64,000 bases of DNA from Thysanoteuthis rhombus (lineage: Eukaryota; Mollusca; Cephalopoda; Oegopsida; Thysanoteuthidae), in the NCBI GenBank assembly GCA_963457665.1, contig OY735233.1, forward strand, positions 29,396,637 through 29,460,636. The letters are read 5' to 3'. The translations under genes were made by a program, and so were the position numbers. Positions 38,658-49,299 of the stretch are shown here, one piece after another. How positions within the stretch are numbered: the stretch's first letter is position 1; the number at the start of each line of letters is the position of its first letter. A model generated the notes under the pieces. That model was given only the letters and a program-made list of their open reading frames with translations, did no database searches and was not told where the DNA came from.

Positions 38658-38747
38658 ATGGCTCTGTTGAAAAATTGTTTTGTTAACCGGTTTCATATAT
38701 TGAAGACTTTTTCTACAATGTCGGGAAACAAAAAGAAAAAAGGCAAA
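38658..38747 (+). CDS. C15orf40: C15orf40-like exon 1 with two in-frame ATGs
   Basis: The first ATG (38,658) has T at -3 and G at +4; the second (38,718) has A at -3. The exon ends after [10 protein letters not shown] at a GTATGA donor in phase 0. Reading into the intron gives an immediate stop. The lysine-rich [10 protein letters not shown] matches the basic start of vertebrate homologues. The 20 residues between the ATGs are predicted, not shown, to be a targeting peptide. Confidence 0.8.
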
Positions 38748-41700
38748 GTATGAAAAATAGTCTTTTTACACGTATTCAAAAAACGAAGCACTTGTTTTTT
38801 TTTCCTCTTCGACGCTTCATTGCGAAAAAAGCTTTTTTTCCGGGGGTTATTTTGTATTTCTTGTCGAATACGTCAATTCGGAACTAAACCTAATGATTCA
38901 TACCAAATTTTGGTAATTATTCCGAATTGGTGAAATTAAACATTCTGTCGATATATTTTTTGGAATAAGTGGCTAGATTTTTAAATTTTTTCGGAAAATG
39001 AAAAGAGAGAAGCTGTAAAACTGAGAACATTTGAAACTGTATTTTATTAGATTTAACCGGAAAGGATATGTTTTATTTAATGTTTAAGGTTGAAGATAAG
39101 AACATAGAGTTAATTATAAAATCTACGTTCTCACCCTGATCTTAAACCTACCTATTAACCCTATCCCATCTACTCTGACCCTGAACCTACCTAGTGACCC
39201 TAACGTATATCCCAGCACTAACCCTATTGACATACCGTATTGACCCTGCTAAAGTAAACTGTATTCTTAGATCAAAAATAACGTTATTCCATCTCTGGTG
39301 GAAATCCAGCCACTTTCAGCCGCTAAAAATAGCCATAGCATTATCCAGATTACGACCCTCATAAATATTGCATAATATTCAAGCTTACCTATCCCAAACA
39401 ATTATAGGTGATTATAATATGACGCCATAGAAACAGGTGAACTGATCACATTGATTAATTCAAAATAATGCTTAATAAAATTATAAGTTTGAATATATTC
39501 TTGACTTGACTTCATTTTTAAAATGTTTGTTCTTCGTAATAAATTTATAGTTATTTATGGTTATAGATATAAAAATGGAATTTAAATGATTTTTCATTGT
39601 CGAATTTTCAATATTTTTTTAGTTACATAAAAAATGATAAATATGTCAAATAAGATTTGATCAAATTGAAAATGTGATGGAAAAAAAGATTTATTGCTTT
39701 CAAGCAATAATAAATATTACCTTAGTAAATTAGTTGGTTTGGGCAAAAGATGTTAAGGTTTTACGAGGGGGTTCTAGGTATACAGTAAAGTCTTCATTAG
39801 CAGACCTCGAACATACAAAAATCCTGGAAATTGAGAGATGAGTACATCGAGATCTGCACACTTCACAAAAAAAAGGACATAGTTGGATGATATGACATGG
39901 TCAATAAAAATAGTGACTGGCATAAGTATACTTAACAGTATTCACGTGGGGGGGGGAGATGCTAGTTTAATAAGAAGAGAGGAGGAGGTGGGTAGAGAAG
40001 AAGCTATTTAATTCAATAAGAAGTTGAGTAGGAGGAGAGAAAATAAATTTAATAAGAGAGGGAAAAAATAAAGGTAGTTTAATAGGTTATGAAGAGAGAG
40101 GGGAGAGGAAACCAGCTTGGTAGTTTGGTTAAAGGGTTGGAGACAAAAGAAAGGATTATCATTCCTCAATGGTTGTGTGCTATGTAAGCCATCTTTGAAA
40201 GCAACTACAAAAGGCCAGAATTGATGAGTTCATATTACGTTGAAGTTTTTCTGATTGTATTCTTTTTTTTTTATGAGTTTCATTTTTTGGATTTCTCTCT
40301 ATTATCCACATTAAAATCGGATAGATTAAAATAACTTTAACATTATAGTTATATAAGTTGTCCATCATCTGAAAAATAAAAAAGTTGAAGGATTTCTCCT
40401 TGATCTTGAAAAAAAAGATGAGAGAAAAGTATGAAGAGTTATCATTTAAATTTATTCTTTAAATTCATCCAATGTTGTTTCCATCTCTGATATTTCATTT
40501 TATATGATTCCATCTCTAATTCATAATTTGATTCAATAGTTAAATATTTTCTGATAAATATATATAACAAATGCTGTAATCCCGTCTATATTATTTCATT
40601 TAATCCTCATAAATTTATGCATATCAAAATGTAGATATTCTAGTCAATTTTGGCTTCAGTAGTTGCTTTTAAAGATGGTTGACATAGGTGGTGACTCTTT
40701 ACAAAATATTGCCAAAAAGTTGGGTAAGATTTTCAAATATGATTTAATCCATGTTTCATCCATTTTTCTATTTGAATAAAAACCTTGAAAGGCCATAGAT
40801 ATTGGAAGGGATGAGGTAGAGAATGATTAGATACAGATGAAGGTTAAGAAGATCTGAGACATGAGATAATCTTAATTATCAACACCTGTGGAAGGTCCAT
40901 AGGTCCAACTAGAGAATAAGTATTCATGATAACATCTATAGTATTTCTTGATTAAATAATGATTCCCAAAGAATGTTTTTTGGAATTGCTTTAATTTGTT
41001 TTGTACTTGATACATTTTTTAGCTTTCAAAATGCTTTCAAAGTTGGTGATGTGAATAGTATTTTTATGATAATGTAACCTCAATAAAAAAAATTCTTATG
41101 ATAGAATTGTGATTCATAATTTACTCAATAACATAATTTGATTTATATCAGAATATGTTTCACAATATTTCTTTTTAATATGCTTTCCATCATTTATTCC
41201 TCAATGTTGATCCTTTCATTTACTTATAGAGTTCATCTTCTTGATGTAGCTTTCACTAAAACTAGGTTAAACAATCACAAGTCTACACACAAGTAGGTCT
41301 AATAAAGTTCAGCTTTTAATTCAATAAATTAGAAAAATGTCTGTGTAATTTCATACATGAGATTCCTTAGTTACTTTGGCTGGGTCATAAATTCAAATCT
41401 CACTGGAACTAATTATTTGGTATTTGTATATTTGATACATGTCTGATGATAAATAATCCTAAAAATAAGTTTGTGTGTGCATATATACATACATATATAG
41501 AGATAGATATTTGTATATGTATGTTAACATGTGTATATTTATAATCAATCTAAAGCAATTTATTATTGTTCACCATATTTATTAATTCAAAATATCATTT
41601 TAGTTAATTTATGCCAATATCGATAGAAGGATTTTGTTGAAAATATCACTAATACTTTTCAACTATATATTTATATATATAAATTTGGATGGCTGTGTGC

Positions 41701-44325
41701 ATGCCCTTAATGAGAGAGGATGCAAAAAAGAAAAGGGGCTTGGAATGCATGGGTTTGAACCATAGAAATATTATGACTAGAATACTCACTTGATCACATG
41801 GCTTATTATTTTCACCTGTTAGTGATGGCCGTCTCATGGACGAGTGAGATTGCATCAAAGTGAATGTTAATCATAGAAATGATGTTAACTTGTGCATTGA
41901 TATAAGCAAAGACGTGAGAAAAATATGAAAGATGGGCATAGCAAAAGCTCAAGGATGACTGTAGGTAAGGGAAATTTTGCTTATTAGAACAGGCATCGAT
42001 TTTCAAGCTTCAAATCAATACCTAAACAAAGTTTTATAGTCCTGAACTTCTAGCCATGTCAACAAAATGTACACAGTATTTAGAAGAGGAAAAGTGTATA
42101 AGATATACTTGATCTGCTGACATTTCTCAATTCTTCAGTGAAAGTTAGCATCAGTCACAGTTTCAAAACTATACATACCATATCAAAAGAGCTGTAAATT
42201 TTAGAGGTTTGATTGAAAATGCATAATATTAAGTAAGATTTCAAAACCATTAAAGATACAAACCTGATATATTTTTTGAATAGAAATAAAGATTATTGTC
42301 CACCAGTTTTTAACTGTTTACCTGATTTTGAATCGAATTGATGAACACCAACATTTTGTTAAATAGCAGCTTTTAGGATTGGACAAAATAATTGATTCTC
42401 CATTTCAATAACCAATTTTTATTTTTAATGTAGAGTTGCTCCACCTTTAGAATAAGTAACAACTTCAGATTTTTTTTCTTTCTTTCAGGGAAAGTGGTCC
42501 CTATTGTTGAGTTTCACACCCTCGCCCACTCAATATTAAAAACAGTGCACAAATAACAATTTAACAATTTCATCAATTATTTATTTACTTCTGTTTTTCT
42601 TTCATTAATTCTCTTATTTCTTTTTATTGGTGCATCTTTTCTAAAATCGTATGAGCATGGATGTAAAAACTTGTCAATTTCCAATTGGGACCACTTTCCC
42701 TATACATACAGAAATATCAGTTTATTTACAACTTCAATCATACATTTGCAAAGAGAAAAAAAGTGATAATTTATTGGAATGTTCAAATATGTAGTTTTTC
42801 ATACTCAGCAACTCACTATTAAAGTTTTGTTTATTTACGATATCTGCAATAAACACCATTTATCGTCTCATCTTCTCTATTTTTAGAATGCAATGAGCAG
42901 CGATTATATCTTTGATACAGAGGGTGAGAGTAACAGCCAATGTTATTAGAGAGGGTGAGAATAAAAGAGAGATTAAAACACCATTTTTTCTTTAAGACTG
43001 ATATTAAACTTCATTCATAAGCCAACAGCTGGAGCAGCCACTAACATTGTGACCATTTTGGGATGAGCTTGAATTGAAAATCAACCCCCCTTCCCAATAT
43101 TTTTCAAAATTTAACTTATTAGAAACCTGCCTCGGGCTCCCTGGTATACTATATGAAAATTGCATAGTGTTATGTTTGTTGGTTTTTGTAGTAGGCTGTC
43201 ACATACAGACAGATGGACAGACTTCAAGTAAATTATAAGAAGAAAATGGATTCCTTTTATAAATTAGCTGTAAAGGAGAAATCTTGCTAAATTTAGTCCT
43301 TTTTAAAGACAGATTCAGCCATCAATATAAAATAACATACTTAGCTACCCTGCGTAAAATAGGAAGCAAATTTTTGTATTCTGTGTCAACTTTTCAAGGC
43401 TTATCGAGTTGAATATTTGTTTAACTTTTTCCTCAGTTTAATCTTTTTCAAATTGTGTATTTTTTATGTATTCACTGCTGCATGCCGACAGTAAAGATTT
43501 ATATAAAAGTACAAGGCAGGATTCCTGACATTGGAAAAAAGTTATTTTTTTTGCTATTCAAAGTTGTAACTTTCAATTATTATTCTTTTGAAATTTATTC
43601 ATTTGGTGTTTGAATTTGATTGAATTTACAATTTATCAAGAAAAAATAATTAATTTATTTGTTGATGATGTTTTGTGAGTTCTGAATTCAAAATTTTCTT
43701 TGTAGTTGTTTTCTGGTTATTTAAGGAAAAAATATGTCTTACACTTTGTGTTTTATTATTTACAAAGCACAAAGAAGCCACAAGACAATAAATTAGAGAA
43801 GTTAATCGAGATAGAAATAAAGATTATATTTTCGAAGAATAAGCAAATTATAGCTATAGAACAAATAAGAAAAAATATTTGAAAAAAGCGTGCTACTGTG
43901 ATAATTAAATAAAAAATAACTAAATTCTCTGGTACTCTTTGAAAAACAAAAGAATGAAGAAATCTCTAGAACATTAAAAATTCTGATAATGAATCAATGT
44001 TACGACTGAATAACTAGAAATATGATATCAAACACAAGCAATTATCTTCATGCTATCTGATGATAAAACAAGTGAGAAAATACTGATTACTTGAACAATT
44101 TTATTTCTAATGTAAAGTAAAAGTAAATAAATGTGGAATGTAAGCAGAAATGCATTGTCTATTTGGAAATCTTATTCAGTGAAAAAATGCTCAACTATTG
44201 TAATGAACTAAATTTTCATATAACATTGGTAAATGTATGAATAAATTCAAGACCATACAGGAGAGTGTATTTTGGAAAGGATTCATTATTTTTCATTCTT
44301 TCATTTTATTATTTGTTTGGATTGG

Positions 44326-44379
<54 letters not shown>

Positions 44380-47300
44380 TATATATATATGTGTGTGTAA
44401 TAGTGATCCTGAAAAATTGAAAGTCTTCTGGGTTTTTTTATTTGCAGTCTAATAAGAGCACAGTGGAGCAAGCTGCCTCTCCAAGTCCAATTAAAGTGGA
44501 ATCAGATCAGACAATATTTCTAAAGATTATTGCAAAACCAGGTGCAAGACAAAATTCTGTGACAGGTATCTATCTCTCTTAATAATTCATCCCCATCTGC
44601 TGGGAAGCTATCATTTGTCAAATCCATTTCAAAGATGATGGTGAATTCTGCCTAATATCATCTTAATATAATCTCACTTTAAGACAATTTCATTAAATTT
44701 TCTCTGAATTGTTCATATTCTATGAAAAGTATCATGAGTGATGGACTTTGGTTTAGATTTTAATGAACAATTTAATTTAGAAGAGCATCAACTAAAGCTA
44801 TCCCCAAATTTAGTTGGCTTAGTAGAAATATCTTATCAAGGAATCCATGTTATGTTAAAGATTTCTGAAGCAATAATACAACCACATTTGGAGTATTGTG
44901 TACAAGCTTGGGTTCCACGTGTTAGACCTGGTAATTGAATTTAATTTTGAAATCAGAGACTGTATGGAGATGATTTACCAGAATGGAGTGATTTAAGTTT
45001 TATAACTTGAATCTCTCCATTCTGGTAAATTTTCTTTGTATGGTCTCTGATTAAAAAACTAGATAAACTAGAAACATTAGGTATGACTAATATGTCTGAA
45101 AGGAGGAGACTTAATCGAAACTTCCAAGATAAGTGGCTGTACAAATTATCAAATTATAATGTTTAATAAATCAGATTGTACTGGAAATTTACTTGTTAGT
45201 CCATTACAAAAGCAAAGTCACTAAAACAAATTGATTATTTTTTCCAAAAGAATTTTGAAATACTGGAATAGTTTACCATTTTATATAGAAAATAGTACAA
45301 GTATAAATAATGATAAAAAGAGTAACCTGATTAAATTTAGATCATTTGGGATAGAAAATAAATTCATGATGCAATTTTGGGAGTATCTATCTGAAATATA
45401 CGAAAGAATTTCGAGAATATGAATAAATAAAATGTGCCCCATAAATGTTTCTCTGTTCTGGTGAGATTGTGATTTTTTTTCTTCAAAGTAGAAGAATTTT
45501 GATAAAATCTCAATCTATGTCCTGAATTTTGAAATTATTAGTTTTCTCCAGTAAAAGTCATTTCGTATCCAATCAGATCAATTTGACCCTTTACCAAGGT
45601 TAACTTTGATGTGTTGGAAATCTGCACTACAAGTAGAAGAATAATTCATTACATTGAATGAAAAAAATCAAACCCTTAATTTTTTTTTCTGTCTGATTTC
45701 TGCAGATATTTCAGATGAAGGAATTGGAATCCAGATAGCAGCACCTCCAGTGGATGGTGAGGCAAACTCTGAATTGATCAAATACATCTCTAAGTTGTTT
45801 GAAATACGTAAATCTGATGTAAACCTCGATAAGGTTAGTATTTATCTACCTTTCAAAGCCAGCATGAATGATTTGACAGGAAAAATAATCAATCTCCAGT
45901 AGTGCTTGCCCTTTATAACTCCTGCATCCAATGATCACCTGGTCCTAACAACCAATTTCCCAATACACAGGCGCTTTGTAATGTTTATTGACCTTTTGTT
46001 GATGACCTCTGCAAAACACAATAGTGACTGAAAAAAAAAAAAAGAAGATTTTCTGACCACAGACTACTGAAGCCATGCTCATATTGAATAGTAAAATTTA
46101 ATGACATGAAACAGGTGATAAATTAGAAGAAACCTTAGTAATCTGCCCCTTCTTGTAATTAATTCACACCTTTCAATCATACACCATCCAAGGGGAAATT
46201 CTTCAGCATAAATATGCTTGAATAAACAAACCAAGCATATTCTGAACTGGAAAAATTTCTCTCCATAATTAATCATTTACTTGACCATCTTTTTTTTCTC
46301 TTCCTCATCTCTCTATGGTACCAATTTTATCTTTTCACTGATGCTATCAAAGATTACCTAGATATTATGTAGGTTCATATCCAGCGTCTTTTTAGTCAAT
46401 GTATGAAAAGCCTGGATTTAAAGAAATCAAACTAATTTCTCTCTCCCTCTTCTCTTTCCCCCTTTTCCTTTGCTCATTTTCTTCTTTCTCTCTATCTTTC
46501 TCTTTTCCTTTTCCTATGTTTCTCTCATTTCTTCTATCTCTCTGATTTTTCTTTCCCTCTCACTTCCACATTAGGCTAGACAGACTTCAGTGATGGACCT
46601 TTTCAAGCCCAAAGTGTAGGAAAGTGACATTTCCAATCTTGGCATGATATCCAGAAATCTGCCTATCAGGAAGTTTGCACTTCTTTTTTCTTTCAGGAAT
46701 TCTCTTATTTCTTTTCATTTTTAATAAAAAAAAATCATTTAAAAAAATTAATAATCATCAAAATGTAATTTGCCCTTCATATAGTTTCCAGGGTAATGTT
46801 ATAACATTTTATTATGATCCTTTACACATCTTACTTCCGCTTTTTCTTTAATTCCCTTTTCCTTTTCATTTTTAATGAATAAAAAATTCTTGATCTTAAT
46901 TTAGAATAAAACAAAACATCAAACAAATTTTCAATGATAAAAAATGAAAAGAAACAAAAGAATTCATGAAAGAGAAACAACTGTGAATAGAGAAATAACA
47001 TTTGAACAAATTGTTTCTTGAATTGTTTTGACCTGCTTACCTATAGATATTTTCATTTCATTTTAGTTTTTTAATTTGCAAAAGACATAGATTTTATTTG
47101 TTGTTTTTTCTTCTATTTATTACTCTATTGCATGTGATGTACATTGTACTGAGGGGAATGTATGGTCAGGACAAAGATAGTTATGAACCTCTATTGAAAG
47201 ACCACCTGCAGTGGGTGACCAATTTTGGTTTGCAGCATGTAAATAGCTGGTACTACTGTATATCCTAATGTATATATGCAAGAATGCTGTTTGTAAAGTA

Positions 47301-48469
47301 CCTTCATTGCATGCATTATTTAGACTGAACGTCCAAAAGAAAGCCAATTCTTATATTTCAGAGAAGTCATGGGCAATCAGTATAATGGACAGAATGTGGA
47401 AGTTTTTGCCCACTGTCAAATTTCAAGATGAGTTCTTATTTGTTCAGTCTTTGAACAGTGAATGAGTATAGATCTAGAAATTACTCTGCCAGAAATTTTA
47501 TTTGAAACACCTCCTATAACATGACATATTTTTCTGTTATCTTGTGGGATCCACTCTGCGAGAGTCACTCTTATCAATATTTGATAATATGTGGACAAAT
47601 ACAGCACATTTTTTATTCAAGACAGTAGAAAAAAAAGTACGTTATTAAGCAACTGATGGTCAAAAAGTCGGTCTTTTGACATGGATCCTTCTGAACACAT
47701 CTGTGCCATTTCAGATCATGAAATAAAGAAAACCCTCTACAAAATAGGATTTTCTTTGTTTCCTATATAACTTAGTTATATCCCACATGGCAGATCTTTT
47801 AAATTTGATACTAAAAGTAAAGTAAGATATTTGCATTATAAAATATTCTTAAATTGCTGAGATCATTGAATAAAAGCTGTTGTTTGAAATTAGAAACATC
47901 TGTTCACTTTTGTTTTTATGTTTGTGTGTGTATAATAAGCATATATATATATATATATATATAGGTTTTTCTTTATTACTGTAATTAATCTTCAGATGCT
48001 ATCATATATATGTATATAAAACACACCAATTAAATATAATTATTCAAATACATTTTAAAATTGGGTGTTGATTACCTGCTCTGTCATTTTAAGAATTTAT
48101 TTTATAATATCTTCCAAAGTTGTCTTAAATGTAAAATCAAATTATTTTTGAGAAATTCCATTGTCTTTATTTTCTTTATAAGATCAAAGAATAAAGGAAG
48201 ACACATTTATCAGCAAAAACTTTGATTAGTTATGATTTATCTTAGAATATATTTTATACTTTTAAATCATAAACAAAATCATTATCTTTTTTTATATATT
48301 TGCATGTTATTTTTTAAAAATTGTACATGTTTTACTTATGTTATCATATAACTCAGTTTTCTGTCTTTTTCAGGGCTCCAAATCCCGTTCAAAAACTCTC
48401 AAGATCCATGGAGGGATTACAAAAGAGACTATTTTAGCAAAACTTCAACAAGAAATTAAAAATTCCTGA
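38658..48469 (+). CDS. C15orf40: UPF0235/DUF167 (YggU-like) protein, C15orf40 homologue, four exons
   Basis: Coding exons are 38,658-38,747, 44,448-44,565, 45,706-45,833 and 48,374-48,469, joining in frame to 143 residues. The DUF167 fold is visible: [12 protein letters not shown] (exon 2), [18 protein letters not shown] and KSDVNLDK (exon 3), [11 protein letters not shown] (exon 4). These match the conserved AKPG, APP-x-GEAN and G-x-SR-x-K blocks of the family in order. All introns are GT-AG, with pyrimidine-rich acceptors. The family is found from bacteria to animals; its biochemical role is not established. The first 20 residues (ATG 38,658 to before the ATG at 38,718) hold K5, R11 and K16 and no acidic residue, like a mitochondrial presequence. 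From the second ATG the protein is 123 residues, close to the short vertebrate form as I recall it. The gene looks intact. Confidence 0.93.
38874..38929. repeat. Nested inverted repeats in intron 1
   Basis: Outer arms CAATTCGGA (38,874) and TCCGAATTG (38,921) enclose a second inverted repeat, TACCAAA-T-TTTGGTA (38,901-38,915). It lies about 125 bp after exon 1. Confidence 0.8.
38930..42486. other. Intron 1, mostly unique AT-rich DNA
   Basis: 39,120-39,250 has scattered ACCCT/TGACCCT words, too irregular to be telomeric. 39,950-40,110 is a purine-rich repeat with AGTTTAATAAGAAGAGAGG-like units. I see nothing else I can name. Confidence 0.6.
39950..40110. repeat. Purine-rich degenerate tandem repeat (family E, copy 1)
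   Basis: Three or four units of about 45 bp built on TTTAATAAGA plus a G/A-rich stretch. Related in style to 48,890-48,995. Confidence 0.6.
42487..42701. mobile_element. MITE-like element with perfect 15-bp terminal inverted repeats (family D, copy 1)
   Basis: AGGGAAAGTGGTCCC at 42,487-42,501 is the exact reverse complement of 42,687-42,701, and pairing continues inward with one mismatch. The element is 215 bp and non-coding. The inside has GAGTTTCACACCCTCGCCC, an ACTCAAT piece and AGTGCACAA, shared with 55,555-55,800. No target-site duplication is obvious, so the superfamily is undetermined. Confidence 0.65.
43080..43245 (+). repeat. Dispersed repeat family C, copy 1
   Basis: Shares AACCCCCCTT, a TTTTCAAAA piece, GGTTTTTGTAG, CAGACAGA and AATTATAA, in the same order, with 59,120-59,310. 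Confidence 0.6.
44329..44398. repeat. (TA)n(TG)n microsatellite in intron 1
   Basis: It lies 50 bp upstream of the exon 2 acceptor. Confidence 0.97.
44448..44565 (+). CDS. C15orf40: C15orf40-like exon 2
   Basis: 118 bp, preceded by TTTTTTTATTTGCAG and followed by GTATCT. It starts in phase 0 and ends in phase 1. It encodes a variable linker and the first strand with the family's AKPGA block. Confidence 0.93.
44730..45422 (+). mobile_element. CR1/L2-like LINE relic in intron 2
   Basis: C-terminal reverse-transcriptase remnants on the gene's strand: [15 protein letters not shown], then [17 protein letters not shown] (the PHLEYC-x-QAW signature of CR1/L2-type elements), [17 protein letters not shown] and [17 protein letters not shown] near the end. 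Several stops and frame changes make it a decayed fragment. It has no catalytic core. Confidence 0.75.
44951..45052 (+). other. 102-nt near-perfect hairpin, 49-bp stem with 4-nt loop
   Basis: Arms 44,951-44,999 and 45,004-45,052 pair without any indel: 40 Watson-Crick pairs, seven G:U pairs and two U:U mismatches, with loop TTAT. All seven transition-type differences are wobbles when read on the plus strand; on the minus strand they would be A:C mismatches. It lies within intron 2 of the gene and within the LINE relic. It may be a hairpin RNA or miRNA-like precursor, or an inverted duplication. The stem is long and the loop short for a standard animal pre-miRNA. Confidence 0.75.
45706..45833 (+). 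CDS. C15orf40: C15orf40-like exon 3
   Basis: 128 bp, preceded by a long pyrimidine tract ending CTGCAG and followed by GTTAGT. The split codon restores an aspartate (VT-D-IS). It encodes [19 protein letters not shown] and KSDVNLDK, the most conserved segment. Confidence 0.95.
45834..48373. other. Intron 3, no recognised feature beyond short simple repeats
   Basis: TC-rich stretch at about 46,435-46,565, T- and A-rich tracts, and a short TA run at 47,940-47,963. Open frames at 47,120-47,607 on both strands show no family motif. Confidence 0.6.
48374..48469 (+). CDS. C15orf40: C15orf40-like exon 4 (terminal)
   Basis: Preceded by TCTGTCTTTTTCAG. It encodes [14 protein letters not shown] and the C-terminal helix ending EIKNS, then TGA at 48,467-48,469. 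Confidence 0.95.
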   Translation, partial: GSKSRSKTLKIHGGITKETILAKLQQEIKNS

Positions 48470-48543
48470 CACAAAAGTTTGTTAGAATTCATTATTTTAA
48501 TTCTCCCCACCTATAAGCTGGATTTTGGTGGTATTTTCCTATT

Positions 48544-48549
48544 ATTAAA
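48544..48549 (+). promoter_or_regulatory. Candidate polyadenylation signal ATTAAA
   Basis: 75 bp after the stop codon. ATTAAA is the commonest variant of AATAAA, and I found no AATAAA nearby. Real cleavage could be further downstream. Confidence 0.35.
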
Positions 48550-48889
48550 AGCAAGCTATCATATAAGCAAAAGCAAATTATAAATCATCCAGTTTTATGA
48601 CTTGTCTTCTTCAATTCTTTTAATAGATTTTTATTTTAGATTTTTACTTTGTATTAGAGTAAAAGATACATTTAAAAAGAATTTTTTTCTGATTCCATTT
48701 TTTCACTTTTGACATCACAAAAGACAAAACTAAAACATTGAAAAATCATTGTGGGTTCTTTATGAAGTACTTCCTATGTTTTCATTTCATTATAGCCCCT
48801 CATCTATGTGGAAGTCTCTTTGCCATATTTCGTAAATGCACCACAACAGGCTGATGGCTGCTACTGACCTTGTGTGTAACATACATGGT

Positions 48890-48995
48890 AGGAAAGGAGG
48901 GGGAGAAAAGAAAGGTATTCAATAAGAGGGTAGAAATAGGGAGGGGAAAAAAGATAGGTAGATCAATGAGAAGGTAGGAAGAGAGTGGGGGGAAA
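48890..48995. repeat. Purine-rich repeat (family E, copy 2)
   Basis: Two or three units like TTCAATAAGAGGGTAG with GGGGAGAAAAGA, resembling 39,950-40,110 in intron 1. Confidence 0.55.
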
Positions 48996-49299
48996 AGATG
49001 TTACATGTTGAAGAAAGCAATCAAATATTGCAGTAGTTTCCATTTAATAATATTCCAAAGAGAAAATCCCCAAAAGAAAAGGATTTCATAATCAAGTTCC
49101 TGCCTCAGTGAACTCAAAATATCTTCATAAAAAAAGAGTAAAGTTAGGTAAATCTTTGTTAGGAAAATTATTCTGACGGCATCAAATAGGGTTTTATCTG
49201 AATAAAGAATATTACTCTCAAATAAACTCTGTAATTCAAGTCAGCTTATGGCAATAAGGGAGGTAACTCCAAGCAAAATTATACTTTTCACCTAAATAC

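Noticed and set aside
39110-39260. ACCCT-rich stretch resembling interstitial telomere repeat
   Set aside because: The words are irregularly spaced and mixed with TGACCCT and CCTACC; there is no TTAGGG/CCCTAA periodicity.
39770-39870. ATACAGTAAAGTCTTCATTAG resembling a pogo/Tc1-type terminal repeat
   Set aside because: No matching inverted end was found nearby and the similarity is short.
45654-45902. Single-exon reading of the DUF167 segment as an 82-codon gene
   Set aside because: It reads through the exon 3 acceptor and donor; the spliced four-exon model explains the homology and phases.
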